From contig NZ_QMEY01000006.1 of NCBI RefSeq assembly GCF_003315795.1, positions 310,001 to 374,000 of the forward strand: a stretch of DNA of 64,000 nt. Direction: 5' to 3'. Positions 19,766-28,143 of this stretch are shown here, in pieces. Within the stretch, counting starts at the first letter, position 1; every line of letters begins with the position of its first letter. The DNA is from Spongiactinospora rosea (lineage in GTDB: Bacteria; Actinomycetota; Actinomycetes; Streptosporangiales; Streptosporangiaceae). Position numbers and translations under genes: made by a program. The notes under the pieces are model-generated. The model worked only from the letters and a program-made list of their open reading frames with translations, ran no database searches and was not told where the DNA came from.

Positions 19766-20680
19766 GTGACCGCGCACCCGATGACCGGGCCGGCCGAACC
19801 CTACCGCCCCGGTCTCCTCGGCCGCGGCGGCGGACTGCTGCGCGCCGCCGCCGACGCCGTGCCGCCCTCCGGGCTGGTGCTGCTGGCGATCCTCTCCGTC
19901 CAGGTCGGCGCGGGGTTCGCCAAAGACCTGTTCGCGGTGCTGTCACCGGCGGGCGTGGTGTTCCTGCGCGTCGCCACCGGCGCGCTCGTGCTCGGCCTGC
20001 TGGCCCGGCCCCGGCTGCGCGGCCTGAGCCGCGGCGACCTCGGCGTGGGCGTGGCCTTCGGCCTGACCCTGGGGCTGATGAACCTCTCCATCTACGAGGC
20101 GCTGGCCCGGCTGCCGATGGGGATCGCGGTGGCTGTGGAGTTCCTCGGCCCGCTGGGGGTGGCCGTGGCCGCCTCCCGGCGCCGCCTGGACATCCTGTGG
20201 GTGGCGCTGGCGGCGGCCGGGATCGCCCTGCTGGCGCCGTGGGACCAGGCCGGCGGGCTGAGCCTCACGGGCCTCGGCTTCGGGCTGCTGGCCGCCGTCT
20301 GCTGGGCGGGCTACATCCTGCTGTCGGCGGCGACCGGGCGGCGCTTTCCCGGGATGAGCGGCCTGACCTTCGCCATGCTCGTCTCGCTGATCTTCATTAC
20401 CCCGCTCGGGGTTGCCTCGGGCGGCACCGACCTGCTCCGGCCGGAGTTCCTGCTGGCGGGGCTGGGCGTGGGGCTGCTGTCGTCGGTGATCCCGTACTCG
20501 ATCGAGCTGGAGGCGCTGCGCCGGATGCCCAAGCGGGTGTTCGGGATCCTGATGAGCCTTGAACCGGCCGCCGCGGCCTTGGTCGGGCTCGTCGTCCTCG
20601 GCGAGATCCTGCGGATGCGGGAGTGGGCGGCGATCCTGTGCGTCGTGGTGGCCAGCGTCGGGGCCACCCGTTCCTCCTGA
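19766..20680 (+). CDS. EamA/RhtA-type amino-acid or metabolite exporter
   Basis: 304 residues with ten hydrophobic segments in two homologous halves of the EamA family. The second half contains WAGYILLSAATGRRFPGM and SSVIPYSIELEALRRMP, the signatures of RhtA/YdcZ-like inner membrane exporters of threonine, homoserine and related compounds. It begins with a GTG two bases after the stop of the ABC permease, so it is probably cotranscribed with it. Confidence 0.88.
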   Translation: MTAHPMTGPAEPYRPGLLGRGGGLLRAAADAVPPSGLVLLAILSVQVGAGFAKDLFAVLSPAGVVFLRVATGALVLGLLARPRLRGLSRGDLGVGVAFGLTLGLMNLSIYEALARLPMGIAVAVEFLGPLGVAVAASRRRLDILWVALAAAGIALLAPWDQAGGLSLTGLGFGLLAAVCWAGYILLSAATGRRFPGMSGLTFAMLVSLIFITPLGVASGGTDLLRPEFLLAGLGVGLLSSVIPYSIELEALRRMPKRVFGILMSLEPAAAALVGLVVLGEILRMREWAAILCVVVASVGATRSS

Positions 20681-20716
20681 CCTGCGGCTTTTGGACACTC
20701 TCCGTGAGGTTACATC

Positions 20717-20722
20717 TATGAT
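20717..20722 (+). promoter_or_regulatory. Possible -10 box before the metalloprotease gene
   Basis: TATGAT matches the actinobacterial -10 consensus and lies about 90 bases before the metalloprotease start. A TGGACA 19 bases further upstream could be the -35 box, though the spacing is longer than ideal. Confidence 0.3.
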
Positions 20723-20810
20723 CCTCACCGCCTGAGTATGCGGCTACTCATGCGCGCCCGAGCGCGGAGGGTGACGATTGCCGGGACAGCGAGTGATCCA
20801 AGGAGACGCG

Positions 20811-21779
20811 ATGTCCACACCCGAAGGCGGACGGCCCGCGCACCACTGGTGCGGCACGATGCCGGTGCACCACCAGATGATCGCCACCCGCCCCGACTAC
20901 GCGATCGCCAGAGCCGCGATCGAGAACACCACGTTCGCCCGCAAGAACGCGCGCGCCCCCCGGCGGCGTGAGGTCGTGACCATTCCGGTGGTCGTCCACG
21001 TGGTCTACCAGCAAGAGGCGCACAACGTCTCCGACGGCCAGATCGCCAGTCAGATCACCGTCCTGAACCAGGACTTCAGAGCGGCCAACCCCGACGTCTC
21101 CCAGGTCCCCGCGCCCTTCCAGAGCGCCGTCGCCGACACGCTGATCGAGTTCGCGCCGGCCACCACCGACCCGGCGGGGCAGCCGACCTCCGGCATCGTG
21201 CGCCGCCGCACCGCCCAGGCGCAGTTCGGCGACGACGACGCCGTCAAGTTCTCCTCCCGGGGCGGGTCCGACGCCTGGCCCGCCGACCGCTACCTCAACC
21301 TCTGGGTCTGCAACCTGGTGCCGTGGCTGGGCTACGCGCAGTTCCCCGGCGGGCCCGCCGAAACCGACGGCGTGGTGGTGGCCTACCACGCGTTCGGCAA
21401 CACCGGCACCGCGACCGCGCCCTTCAACCTGGGCCGCACCGCGACCCACGAGATCGGCCACTGGCTCAACCTGCGGCACATCTGGGGCGACGACGGCGAC
21501 GCCTGCTCCGGCGACGACTTCGTGGCCGACACCCCCAACGCGGCGGGCCCCAACTTCGGGGTGCCCACCTTCCCCTCGATCACCTGCGGCAACGGCCCCA
21601 ACGGCGACATGTTCATGAACTACATGGACTACACCGACGACCGGGGCATGTTCATGTTCACCAACGGCCAGTCCGAGCGGATGGACGCGGCGCTGTCGCA
21701 GGCACGCGACTCCTTCGTCACCAAGAAGGTGCTGGACGGCATGTGGGCGGGTGTCACCGAGTCGGTCATGAGAACGTGA
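20811..21779 (+). CDS. Pappalysin-like (M43) zinc metalloprotease
   Basis: 322 residues. The metzincin zinc site HEIGHWLNLRH (about residues 220-230) is complete, followed by the Met-turn region MFMNYMDYTDD. VHVVYQ near residue 65 and the cysteine pair around GDACSGDDF and SITCGNGPNG are typical of M43B peptidases, which are normally secreted. This one has no signal peptide or hydrophobic N-terminus, so its route out of the cell, if any, is unclear. The ATG at 20811 has a good AAGGAG site at about 20800-20805. The following small gene begins four bases after its stop. Confidence 0.9.
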   Translation: MSTPEGGRPAHHWCGTMPVHHQMIATRPDYAIARAAIENTTFARKNARAPRRREVVTIPVVVHVVYQQEAHNVSDGQIASQITVLNQDFRAANPDVSQVPAPFQSAVADTLIEFAPATTDPAGQPTSGIVRRRTAQAQFGDDDAVKFSSRGGSDAWPADRYLNLWVCNLVPWLGYAQFPGGPAETDGVVVAYHAFGNTGTATAPFNLGRTATHEIGHWLNLRHIWGDDGDACSGDDFVADTPNAAGPNFGVPTFPSITCGNGPNGDMFMNYMDYTDDRGMFMFTNGQSERMDAALSQARDSFVTKKVLDGMWAGVTESVMRT

Positions 21780-21783
21780 GGTC

Positions 21784-22104
21784 ATGAACGCGACGGCGGC
21801 CGGCTTATCGGGCGACTGGGTGCACGCCCGCGAGGAGGACACCGGCGGCGCGAAGGTCTACCGGCCGTGGGGCCACCCACTGCCGCCTTCGCGCTGGCGG
21901 CACCGGCTCGAACTACGGCCCGACGGCGGCTATGTCGATCACCGGCTCGGCGCCGATGATCGCTCGCCCCGGGCCCATGGCCGCTGGACGGTCGAGCCGG
22001 GCCCGCGGATCAGGCTGCGCCCCGACGATCCGGATGAGCCGGCCCGCGTGCTGGAGGTCGTCGCCGCCGAACCCGGCCGGCTGGTGCTCAAGGACCCGTC
22101 CTGA
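21784..22104 (+). CDS. Small hypothetical protein (single-domain, lipocalin-like)
   Basis: 106 residues: LSGDWVHAREEDTGGAKVYRPWG, then ELRPDGGYVDHRLGADDRSPRAHGRWTVEPGPRIRL and VLEVVAAEPGRLVLKDPS. The pattern of a short beta barrel with an early Gly-x-Trp and a late 'grwtv...' strand is seen in small lipocalin-like proteins often annotated as hypothetical. No signal peptide. It follows the metalloprotease with four bases between, so the two are probably coexpressed; an inhibitor or chaperone role would be a guess. Confidence 0.7.
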   Translation: MNATAAGLSGDWVHAREEDTGGAKVYRPWGHPLPPSRWRHRLELRPDGGYVDHRLGADDRSPRAHGRWTVEPGPRIRLRPDDPDEPARVLEVVAAEPGRLVLKDPS

Positions 22105-22128
22105 GCACCGCCCGGCCACGGGCGGTGC
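22105..22128. terminator. Bidirectional hairpin terminator
   Basis: A perfect 10-bp stem (GCACCGCCCG with CGGGCGGTGC) and a GCCA loop lie between the convergent stops at 22104 and 22142, so it can end transcription from both sides. Confidence 0.8.
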
Positions 22129-22141
22129 GGCTCGCGGCGGG

Positions 22142-22825
22142 TCAGTCTCCCGGGCGGTCGGCCCAGATGCCGCGCACATGCCGGATGTGCCGTCTCATCA
22201 GGGTCTCCGCCGCGGCCGAGTCGCCCCTGCTCAACGCGTCGAGGATCCACACGTGCTCCTGGGCGGACTCGGCTAAGGCGCCCTGGCGCGATAAGGGGTC
22301 AAGGCCGTAGAGCCGGGCGCGGTTGCGCAGGTCGCGGACCACGGTGACCAGGTGCGCGTTGCCCGCCAGTGTCAGCAGGTCTTCGTGGAAGCGCAGGTCG
22401 GCGGCCACGTAGCCGAGAAGGTCGCCGCGCTCGGCGGCGGCGACGATCTCCCCGGCCAGCGGGCGCAGCCGCTCGAACTCCGCCGCCCGCGCCGGGTCGG
22501 CCAGCCCCGCGACAGTGGGCACCTCGATGAGCTCGCGGATGTGGGCCAGCTCGTCGAGATCGCGGTCGGACAGCTCGGTGACGCGGAAGCCCTTGTTGCG
22601 GACGGCCTCGACCAGGCCCTCCTTGGCGAGGTCGAGCATGGCCTCGCGGACGGGGGTGGCCGAGACTCCGAAGTGCGCCGCGAGCACCGGCGCGGAGTAG
22701 ACCACCCCGGGGCGCATCTCACCCGTGATCAGGGCGACGCGCAGGGCGTGCCCCACCTGCTCGCGCAGGCTCTGCCGCTCGCCCACCACCGGCAGGTCGA
22801 GCCGGCCTTCCGCCGAAGGCATCAT
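22142..22825 (-). CDS. GntR-family regulator, FadR-type
   Basis: 227 residues. The N-terminal winged helix (SLREQVGHALRVALITGEMRPGVVYSAPVLAAHFGVSATPVREAMLDLAKEGLVE split over residues about 18-72) is followed by an all-alpha FCD ligand domain with the metal-binding Asp/His pattern (FHEDLL, RRHIRHV). Such regulators sense small carboxylic or amino acids. The neighbouring upstream gene on the same strand is an ornithine cyclodeaminase homologue, 79 bases away, which suggests that its product's substrate is the signal. Two adjacent ATGs (22825, 22822) are possible starts. Confidence 0.9.
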   Translation of the reverse strand: MMPSAEGRLDLPVVGERQSLREQVGHALRVALITGEMRPGVVYSAPVLAAHFGVSATPVREAMLDLAKEGLVEAVRNKGFRVTELSDRDLDELAHIRELIEVPTVAGLADPARAAEFERLRPLAGEIVAAAERGDLLGYVAADLRFHEDLLTLAGNAHLVTVVRDLRNRARLYGLDPLSRQGALAESAQEHVWILDALSRGDSAAAETLMRRHIRHVRGIWADRPGD

Positions 22826-22904
22826 CGGTGCCCTTCTCTTCGCGTCGGAATGGTCGAAATCGTGTAAATGTCGCAATGGTCGGAATGTCGAAATGACGTA
22901 CGAG

Positions 22905-23852
22905 CTACCGCGAGGCCGTCCACTTCCGGTACGCGGCGGCGGCCACCACGAGATCTTCCCAGGCCATACCGACACTCTTGAAAACGCCCGGTCCAGCTCC
23001 CGGTATAACACCGCCACCGACCAAGTCCGCCAAATTTCCGGCAATGTGGCCGTCTGTGATCATACCCGCACTCAGTGGGGTGATGAGATCTCCGGCCTCG
23101 GCGAGCGCCGCCCCGCGCGCCTCCACCACCACGGTCGCGCGGGCGATGAGCTCGCCGTCGATCTCGCGGGCCGACGGCTCGTGCGAGCCGACCGCGACGA
23201 CGACCGCGTCGTCCCTGACCAGCCCGCCGGGGAACAGCGGGGTCCTGGCGCTGGTGCAGCAGGCGATCAGGCCGGCCTCCGCGACGGCCCGGAGTATCCC
23301 GTCCGGCCCGGTGGCCACCTCTGCCGCAAGGCCGAGCGCCCGGCAGCGCGCGGCGAAGGCGGCGGCCCGGCCCTGGTCCCGCCCGGCCACGGTGACCCGC
23401 CGGAGCGGCCGTACCGCGCGCAGGGCGGTCACGTGGCCCCACGCCTGCGGCCCGGTGCCGAACACCAGCAGGGACGCCGCGTCCTGTGGCGCGAGGTGGC
23501 GCACGGCCAGCGCGGAGACCGCCGGGGTGCGCAGCGAGGTCAGCGCGATGCCGGGCAGGGCCGCCAGCGGGGCCAGGGTGTGGCCGTCCAGCAGCAGGTA
23601 GACGCCCTGGATACGGGGCAGGCCGCGCTCGGGGTTGCCCGGCGCGACGGTGGCGACCTTCACCCCCGCGTAGCCGCCCCAGGCGGCGGGCATCAGCAGA
23701 AGCTGCCCCGCCGGGAGATCCACCGCCGGGCGCAGCGGCGTGGCCTCCGGGTCCAGCCCGGCGAGCAGGGCCTCGGCGAGGACGTCGACGGCGGCCTCCA
23801 TGGGCAGGGCCGCCGCGAGGGCCCCCTCGTCCAGGTACGGCAGCGCGCTCAT
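22905..23852 (-). CDS. Ornithine cyclodeaminase / mu-crystallin family protein
   Basis: 315 residues with a C-terminal Rossmann fold (LLVFGTGPQAWGHVTALRAVRPL) and family segments PLRPAVDLPAGQLLLMPAAWGGYAGVKV (split here across the active-site lysine region), GSHEPSAREIDGEL and GAGPGVFKSVGMAWEDL. Members are NAD(P)-linked deaminases or imine reductases acting on ornithine, alanine or ketimines; the sequence does not fix which. The ATG at 23852 (MSALPYLDEGAL) fits homologues. Together with the GntR gene downstream it seems to form a small amino-acid catabolism unit. Confidence 0.88.
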   Translation of the reverse strand: MSALPYLDEGALAAALPMEAAVDVLAEALLAGLDPEATPLRPAVDLPAGQLLLMPAAWGGYAGVKVATVAPGNPERGLPRIQGVYLLLDGHTLAPLAALPGIALTSLRTPAVSALAVRHLAPQDAASLLVFGTGPQAWGHVTALRAVRPLRRVTVAGRDQGRAAAFAARCRALGLAAEVATGPDGILRAVAEAGLIACCTSARTPLFPGGLVRDDAVVVAVGSHEPSAREIDGELIARATVVVEARGAALAEAGDLITPLSAGMITDGHIAGNLADLVGGGVIPGAGPGVFKSVGMAWEDLVVAAAAYRKWTASR

Positions 23853-23992
23853 CCCGCCTCCCACCACATCATCACGCCCCTCCGCCGAGGAAGGGCAGTA
23901 ATATGGCACATATTTCACTCCGGCCCAGGTGTCATCGAGCGCCGTGCCGGCCTCCAGGGGCGCGGGCGGGACCGGTGGGTGGGGCTCCTACG

Positions 23993-24985
23993 ATGAATGC
24001 CGTGACCCGCCTTACCGACCGTCCTCGGACATATCCGCTGATCCTCGTGCGTTCCATCTGGGAGCCCACGACCGCCACCATGCGGCGCTGGGCCGTGGCC
24101 GCCATCGTGGCCAACATTGTGATCACGGTGACGGGCGCGATCGTCCGGGTCTCCAAGTCCGGGCTCGGCTGTCCTACCTGGCCGCGCTGCACTCCGGACA
24201 GCTTCGTGCCCGCCGCGCACCCCGAGATCTCCCCGCTGAACACCGCGATCGAGTTCGGCAACCGGATGCTGAGCTTCGTGGTGCTGGCCGCCGCGCTGGC
24301 CTGCCTGATCACCGCGTGGCGCCTCAGGCCGCGGCGCACGGCGCTGGTTCGGCTGGGGTGGCTGCAGCTGGCGGGCGTGGCCCTGCAGGGCCTGTGGGGC
24401 GGGGTGGTGGTGCGCAGCGCGCTCAACCCGATCACGGTCAGCATGCACTTCCTGATCTCGATCGGGCTGATCGCGGCCTGCTTCGCGCTCTACGTGCGGG
24501 CGGGCGAGGCCGACGGGCCGCCCGTCCGGATCGTGCACCGCGACATCCGCAGGCTGGCGTACGGGCTGACCGCGGCGGTGGTCGTGCTGCTGATCGCCGG
24601 AGTCGTGGTCACCGGCACCGGGCCGCACTCCGGCGACAAGGCCGCCAGCAGGTTCGACCTCGACATCGAGATGGTCGCGCGGCTGCACGCCGACGTGGTG
24701 TGGATCGTCCTCGGGCTGACGTTCGCGCTGCTGATCGCGCTGCGGGTGAGCGAGGCCCCGGCACGGGCCAGGCGCGCGGCGCTGATCCTGCTCGGCGTCG
24801 AACTCGCCCAGGGCGTCATCGGCTACGTCCAGTACTTCACGGCGGTGCCCGCCGCCCTGGTGGCCATGCACGTACTCGGCGCGACCCTGGTGTGGATCGC
24901 CACGCTGGCGGCGCTGCACGCGACCAGCACGCGCGGCCCGCTGCCGGCCAGGGCCGAGCCCGCGCTCGACGCCGTCCCGGCCTAG
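23993..24985 (+). CDS. ctaA: Heme A synthase (COX15/CtaA)
   Basis: 330 residues with eight hydrophobic helices in two homologous halves. Heme-ligand histidines lie in SMHFLISIGLIAACF and VAMHVLGATLVW, and the loop SGLGCPTWPRC carries the conserved cysteine pair. The enzyme oxidises the methyl group of heme O to make heme A for cytochrome c oxidase. It belongs with ctaB at 26869-27831. The start is the ATG at 23993; a GTG three codons later is an alternative. Confidence 0.95.
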   Translation: MNAVTRLTDRPRTYPLILVRSIWEPTTATMRRWAVAAIVANIVITVTGAIVRVSKSGLGCPTWPRCTPDSFVPAAHPEISPLNTAIEFGNRMLSFVVLAAALACLITAWRLRPRRTALVRLGWLQLAGVALQGLWGGVVVRSALNPITVSMHFLISIGLIAACFALYVRAGEADGPPVRIVHRDIRRLAYGLTAAVVVLLIAGVVVTGTGPHSGDKAASRFDLDIEMVARLHADVVWIVLGLTFALLIALRVSEAPARARRAALILLGVELAQGVIGYVQYFTAVPAALVAMHVLGATLVWIATLAALHATSTRGPLPARAEPALDAVPA

Positions 24986-24997
24986 CGCCGGGCCGCC

Positions 24998-25690
24998 ATG
25001 CCGCCCCGCCGCCTTTCGCGACCGGCGCTGCGCCGCGCCTTCCAGGCCACCGTGCTGCTGAGCGTCCTGGGCGTGGCCCCGTTCACCTGGGCCTGGCTGA
25101 CCAGCTCGGGTCACCGCGCGGTGGCGGGCCCCGGGCCCGGCTGGGAGCGTGACGTGCCCGCCGCCCCGGTCGCGCTGGTCCTGGGCGCGGCCGTACGGTA
25201 CGGGCAGCCCACGCCGATGCTCGCCCGCAGGCTGGACATCGCCGCCGCGCTCCACCGGGCGGGCAAGGTCAAGGTGCTGCTGCTGTCGGGCGCCGCGTAC
25301 GGCCCCGGCAACGACGAGCCCGCCGTGATGCGCGCCTACCTGCTGGCCCGGGGCGTGCCCGGCGAGGCCATCGTCTCCGACCCGGCCGGATACGACACCT
25401 GGGACTCCTGCGTGAGGGCCAGGAAGGTGTTCGGCGCGGACCGGGTCATCGTGGTCTCCCAGGTCTTCCACCTGCCCCGGGCGGTGACCCTGTGCCGGAT
25501 GGCCGGACTTGAGCCGTTCGGCGTGGGCGACGACTCCTCGGTCACCTGGCCGGCCGCCACCTACGGCTACGCGCTGCGGGAGTTCCCCGCCTCGGTGAAG
25601 GCGTTCTTCGACGCGGTGGTGCTGCGCTCCCGGCCCCGGCTCGCCGGGCCGCCGCAGACCTCGCTGCGCGAGGCGCTGTCCCGGCCGTGA
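24998..25690 (+). CDS. YdcF/SanA-like membrane-anchored DUF218 protein
   Basis: 230 residues: an N-terminal membrane helix (FQATVLLSVLGVAPFTWAWL), then a DUF218 domain with ALVLGAAVR, KVLLLSGAAYG, SDPAGYDTWDSCVRARKVFG and VVSQVFHLPRAVTLCRMAGLE. SanA in E. coli affects envelope permeability, and the biochemical function is still unclear. It follows ctaA with a 12-base gap. Its stop lies one base from the convergent PrsW stop. Confidence 0.88.
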   Translation: MPPRRLSRPALRRAFQATVLLSVLGVAPFTWAWLTSSGHRAVAGPGPGWERDVPAAPVALVLGAAVRYGQPTPMLARRLDIAAALHRAGKVKVLLLSGAAYGPGNDEPAVMRAYLLARGVPGEAIVSDPAGYDTWDSCVRARKVFGADRVIVVSQVFHLPRAVTLCRMAGLEPFGVGDDSSVTWPAATYGYALREFPASVKAFFDAVVLRSRPRLAGPPQTSLREALSRP

Positions 25691-25691
25691 C

Positions 25692-26831
25692 CTACTGGGC
25701 GCCGCCGGGCACGGGCATGCGGTCCCTGGCCATCCGCAGGCACTCCAGCAGGGCGTACTGCTCGTCGTAGAACGTCCGCTCGGCGATGGCGCCGCGCGCG
25801 GCGCGCTCGTGCAGCAGGCCCAGCTCGGTGGCGGCGAGCTGGTAGTCGCTCATCGCCCGCAGGCCGTCGCGGCCGCCCCGCGCCTTGGCCCGCTGCCTGG
25901 CCTGGCGGCGCGCGGGCAGCGAGGCGAGCATGGCCACGTCGGCGGGGCCGATCAGCCCGGTGGGGTGATAGGCGGGCAGGTAGCGCTGGATGAGCGCGAC
26001 GATCCGCCGCCGGTCGCGTATGACGATGCCGATCAGCACGAACAGCACGGCCATCAGGACGAGGTAGGCGACGACGAGCCCGGGGAAGCCGCCGTAGGTG
26101 GCGAAGCCGTTCCAGAGGCCGTGCAGCAGCATCGCCCCGATCCAGCCCGCCACCACGACCAGCACCCTGCCCGGCCCGCGCAGCCCGGCGGCCACCGCGA
26201 CCGCGATCCCGATCATCGAGGTGAACAGCGGGTGCGCGAACGGCGACAGGATGCCGCGCAGCACCAGCGTGACGGCCAGGCCCTGCGCGCCCAGTTCGCC
26301 GTCCTGGGCGGCCACGTAGTAGCTGACGTTCTCCGACATGGCGAAGCCGAGGCCGACCATGCTGGCGTAGATGATGCCGTCGGTGGGGCCGTCCAGCTCC
26401 TGCCTGCGGAACCTGAGCAGGCCCAGCAGCACCAGGCCCTTCATGGTCTCCTCGACGACGGGGGCGCCGAAGGTGGCGGCGATGCCCCGGGCGTCGGCGG
26501 GGTCGAGCCCCGCGGCATCGCGGATGTAGAGCAGCCCGAGGGAGTTGATCACGCCCGCGACCAGGACGGCCACGCCCGCGCCCCAGGCGAAGGCGAAGAC
26601 CAGGTTGCTGCGCGGCTCGGGCTCCATGCGGTCCAGCCCGAGGACGGCGGCGAGCAGCAGCGGCACGGGGGCGATGGCCAGGATGAGCGCGATGAAGAAC
26701 CGCACCGGATCGCCGTCGAGCACGTCGAAGGAGAACGACGCGAGGGCGCAGAGCCCGGCGACCACCAGACCGATGATGAGGCCGAAAGACGGGCGGTCCT
26801 TCAGAACCCAGCGGGGATCACGGCTCACCAT
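25692..26831 (-). CDS. PrsW-family intramembrane metalloprotease
   Basis: 379 residues with about eight membrane helices and the three PrsW motifs in order: FGAPVVEETMKGL (EExxK), GFAMSENVSYY (ExxxN) and SPFAHPLFTS (HPxFTS). These form the metal-dependent active site of the CPBP/PrsW superfamily; PrsW in Bacillus cuts an anti-sigma factor. The soluble C-terminal tail of about 110 residues is basic and specific to actinobacteria. No anti-sigma gene is close, so its target is unknown. Confidence 0.93.
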   Translation of the reverse strand: MVSRDPRWVLKDRPSFGLIIGLVVAGLCALASFSFDVLDGDPVRFFIALILAIAPVPLLLAAVLGLDRMEPEPRSNLVFAFAWGAGVAVLVAGVINSLGLLYIRDAAGLDPADARGIAATFGAPVVEETMKGLVLLGLLRFRRQELDGPTDGIIYASMVGLGFAMSENVSYYVAAQDGELGAQGLAVTLVLRGILSPFAHPLFTSMIGIAVAVAAGLRGPGRVLVVVAGWIGAMLLHGLWNGFATYGGFPGLVVAYLVLMAVLFVLIGIVIRDRRRIVALIQRYLPAYHPTGLIGPADVAMLASLPARRQARQRAKARGGRDGLRAMSDYQLAATELGLLHERAARGAIAERTFYDEQYALLECLRMARDRMPVPGGAQ

Positions 26832-26868
26832 GGGGCGAGGGTAACCGATCGGACACGACCTGTCCGCC

Positions 26869-27831
26869 TCAGATCAGGAGGGCGTCGATGGCCACGGCCA
26901 GGAACAGCAGCGCCAGGTAGACGTTGGACCAGTGGAAGAAGCGCATGGGGCGCAGCGCCACACCGGTCATGCCGGCGTTGACACGGGCCAGCAGCCGGTG
27001 CGCCTCCCACAGGCACACGACGCCGAGCACCACCGCCACGATGGGGTACAGCAGCGTCGTGCCCGCGACCGGCCACAGAAGCAGCGAGCAGATCACGGTG
27101 GCCCAGGTGTAGAGGATGCTCTCCACGGCCACCCGGCGCTCGGTCGCCACCACGGGCAGCATCGGCACCTCGGCGGCGGCGTAGTCCTCCCGGTAGCGCA
27201 TGGCCAGCGCCCAGGTGTGCGGCGGGGTCCAGAAGAACACCACGCCGAACAAGACCAGCGGCGCCCAGTCCACCCGCCCGGTGATCCCGGCCCAGCCGAT
27301 CAGGCACGGCATGCACCCGGCGATGCCGCCCCACACCACGTTCTGGGCGGTACGCCGCTTGAGCACCAGCGAGTACACCAGGACGTAGAACAGGATGGCC
27401 GACAGCGACAGCAGCCCGGCCAGCCAGTTCACCGACAGGCCGAGGCCCACGGTGGAGGCGATGCCGAGCACGATGCCGAAGATCAGCGCTCCGGTGGGCG
27501 AGACCTGGTGGCGGGCCAGGGGCCGGCGGCGGGTGCGCCGCATGGCCGCGTCGATGTCCCGGTCGATGTAGCAGTTGAGCGCGTTGGCGCTGCCCGCCGA
27601 CAACGTGCCGAACACCAGTGTGGCGATGGCCGGCCACAGCGGCGGCAGGCCGCGCGCGGCCAGGAACATCACGGGCAGCGTGGTGATGAGGAGCAGCTCG
27701 ATGATCCGGGGCTTGGTCAGCGCGACGTAAGCCTTGATCAGCTCACCCACCGTGCGGGGTGCCGATCGGGCACGCTCCGCGGCGGCGGCCTCAAGGGAGG
27801 TCGCCGAGGGCTTGTTCGTCAGCACCGTCAA
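26869..27831 (-). CDS. ctaB: Heme O synthase (protoheme IX farnesyltransferase)
   Basis: 320 residues of the UbiA prenyltransferase family with nine hydrophobic helices. The two aspartate motifs are [20 protein letters not shown] and the later region around [14 protein letters not shown], here reading [16 protein letters not shown]. It attaches farnesyl to heme b to make heme O, used by CtaA. The start is either TTG 27831 or GTG 27825; GGAAG upstream is closer to the ideal distance for neither, so this is undecided. Confidence 0.95.
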   Translation of the reverse strand: MTVLTNKPSATSLEAAAAERARSAPRTVGELIKAYVALTKPRIIELLLITTLPVMFLAARGLPPLWPAIATLVFGTLSAGSANALNCYIDRDIDAAMRRTRRRPLARHQVSPTGALIFGIVLGIASTVGLGLSVNWLAGLLSLSAILFYVLVYSLVLKRRTAQNVVWGGIAGCMPCLIGWAGITGRVDWAPLVLFGVVFFWTPPHTWALAMRYREDYAAAEVPMLPVVATERRVAVESILYTWATVICSLLLWPVAGTTLLYPIVAVVLGVVCLWEAHRLLARVNAGMTGVALRPMRFFHWSNVYLALLFLAVAIDALLI

Positions 27832-28143
27832 GGTGCTTCCAGCACGTGCGGGGTCAACGCGTAACCTCTGATTTGGAGCGAATCCGTGGAAAATGCGGGC
27901 ACCAGCCAGCTCGGAGACTCACTGTAGTGCCCGGGAGGGCCGGTCCCCGTACGGGGGGGCGGGCGCCGCGCGGACGGACGTCCTGAAACAGGGGGTTTCA
28001 CCGACTTTGTAGAGGGATTTCATCCGGGCCGGTCACGCCTGCGGCGGGCCGTTCCGCGCAGCGAGGCTCGACCCGTTAGGGTCCGGTGTGGGCGGGAAAC
28101 GCCAACCGGCGCCACCATACGACTAGATCCGGAGATCAAGCAG
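27832..28143. other. Divergent intergenic region between ctaB and tkt
   Basis: 312 bases without a gene, which must hold the promoters for ctaB (leftward) and for the tkt-tal-pgi run (rightward). An AT-richer patch lies at about 27870-27900 and another at 27995-28025 (TTCACCGACTTTGTAGAGGG). A short palindrome CACTGTAGTG lies near 27920. I see no operator I can name. Confidence 0.4.
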
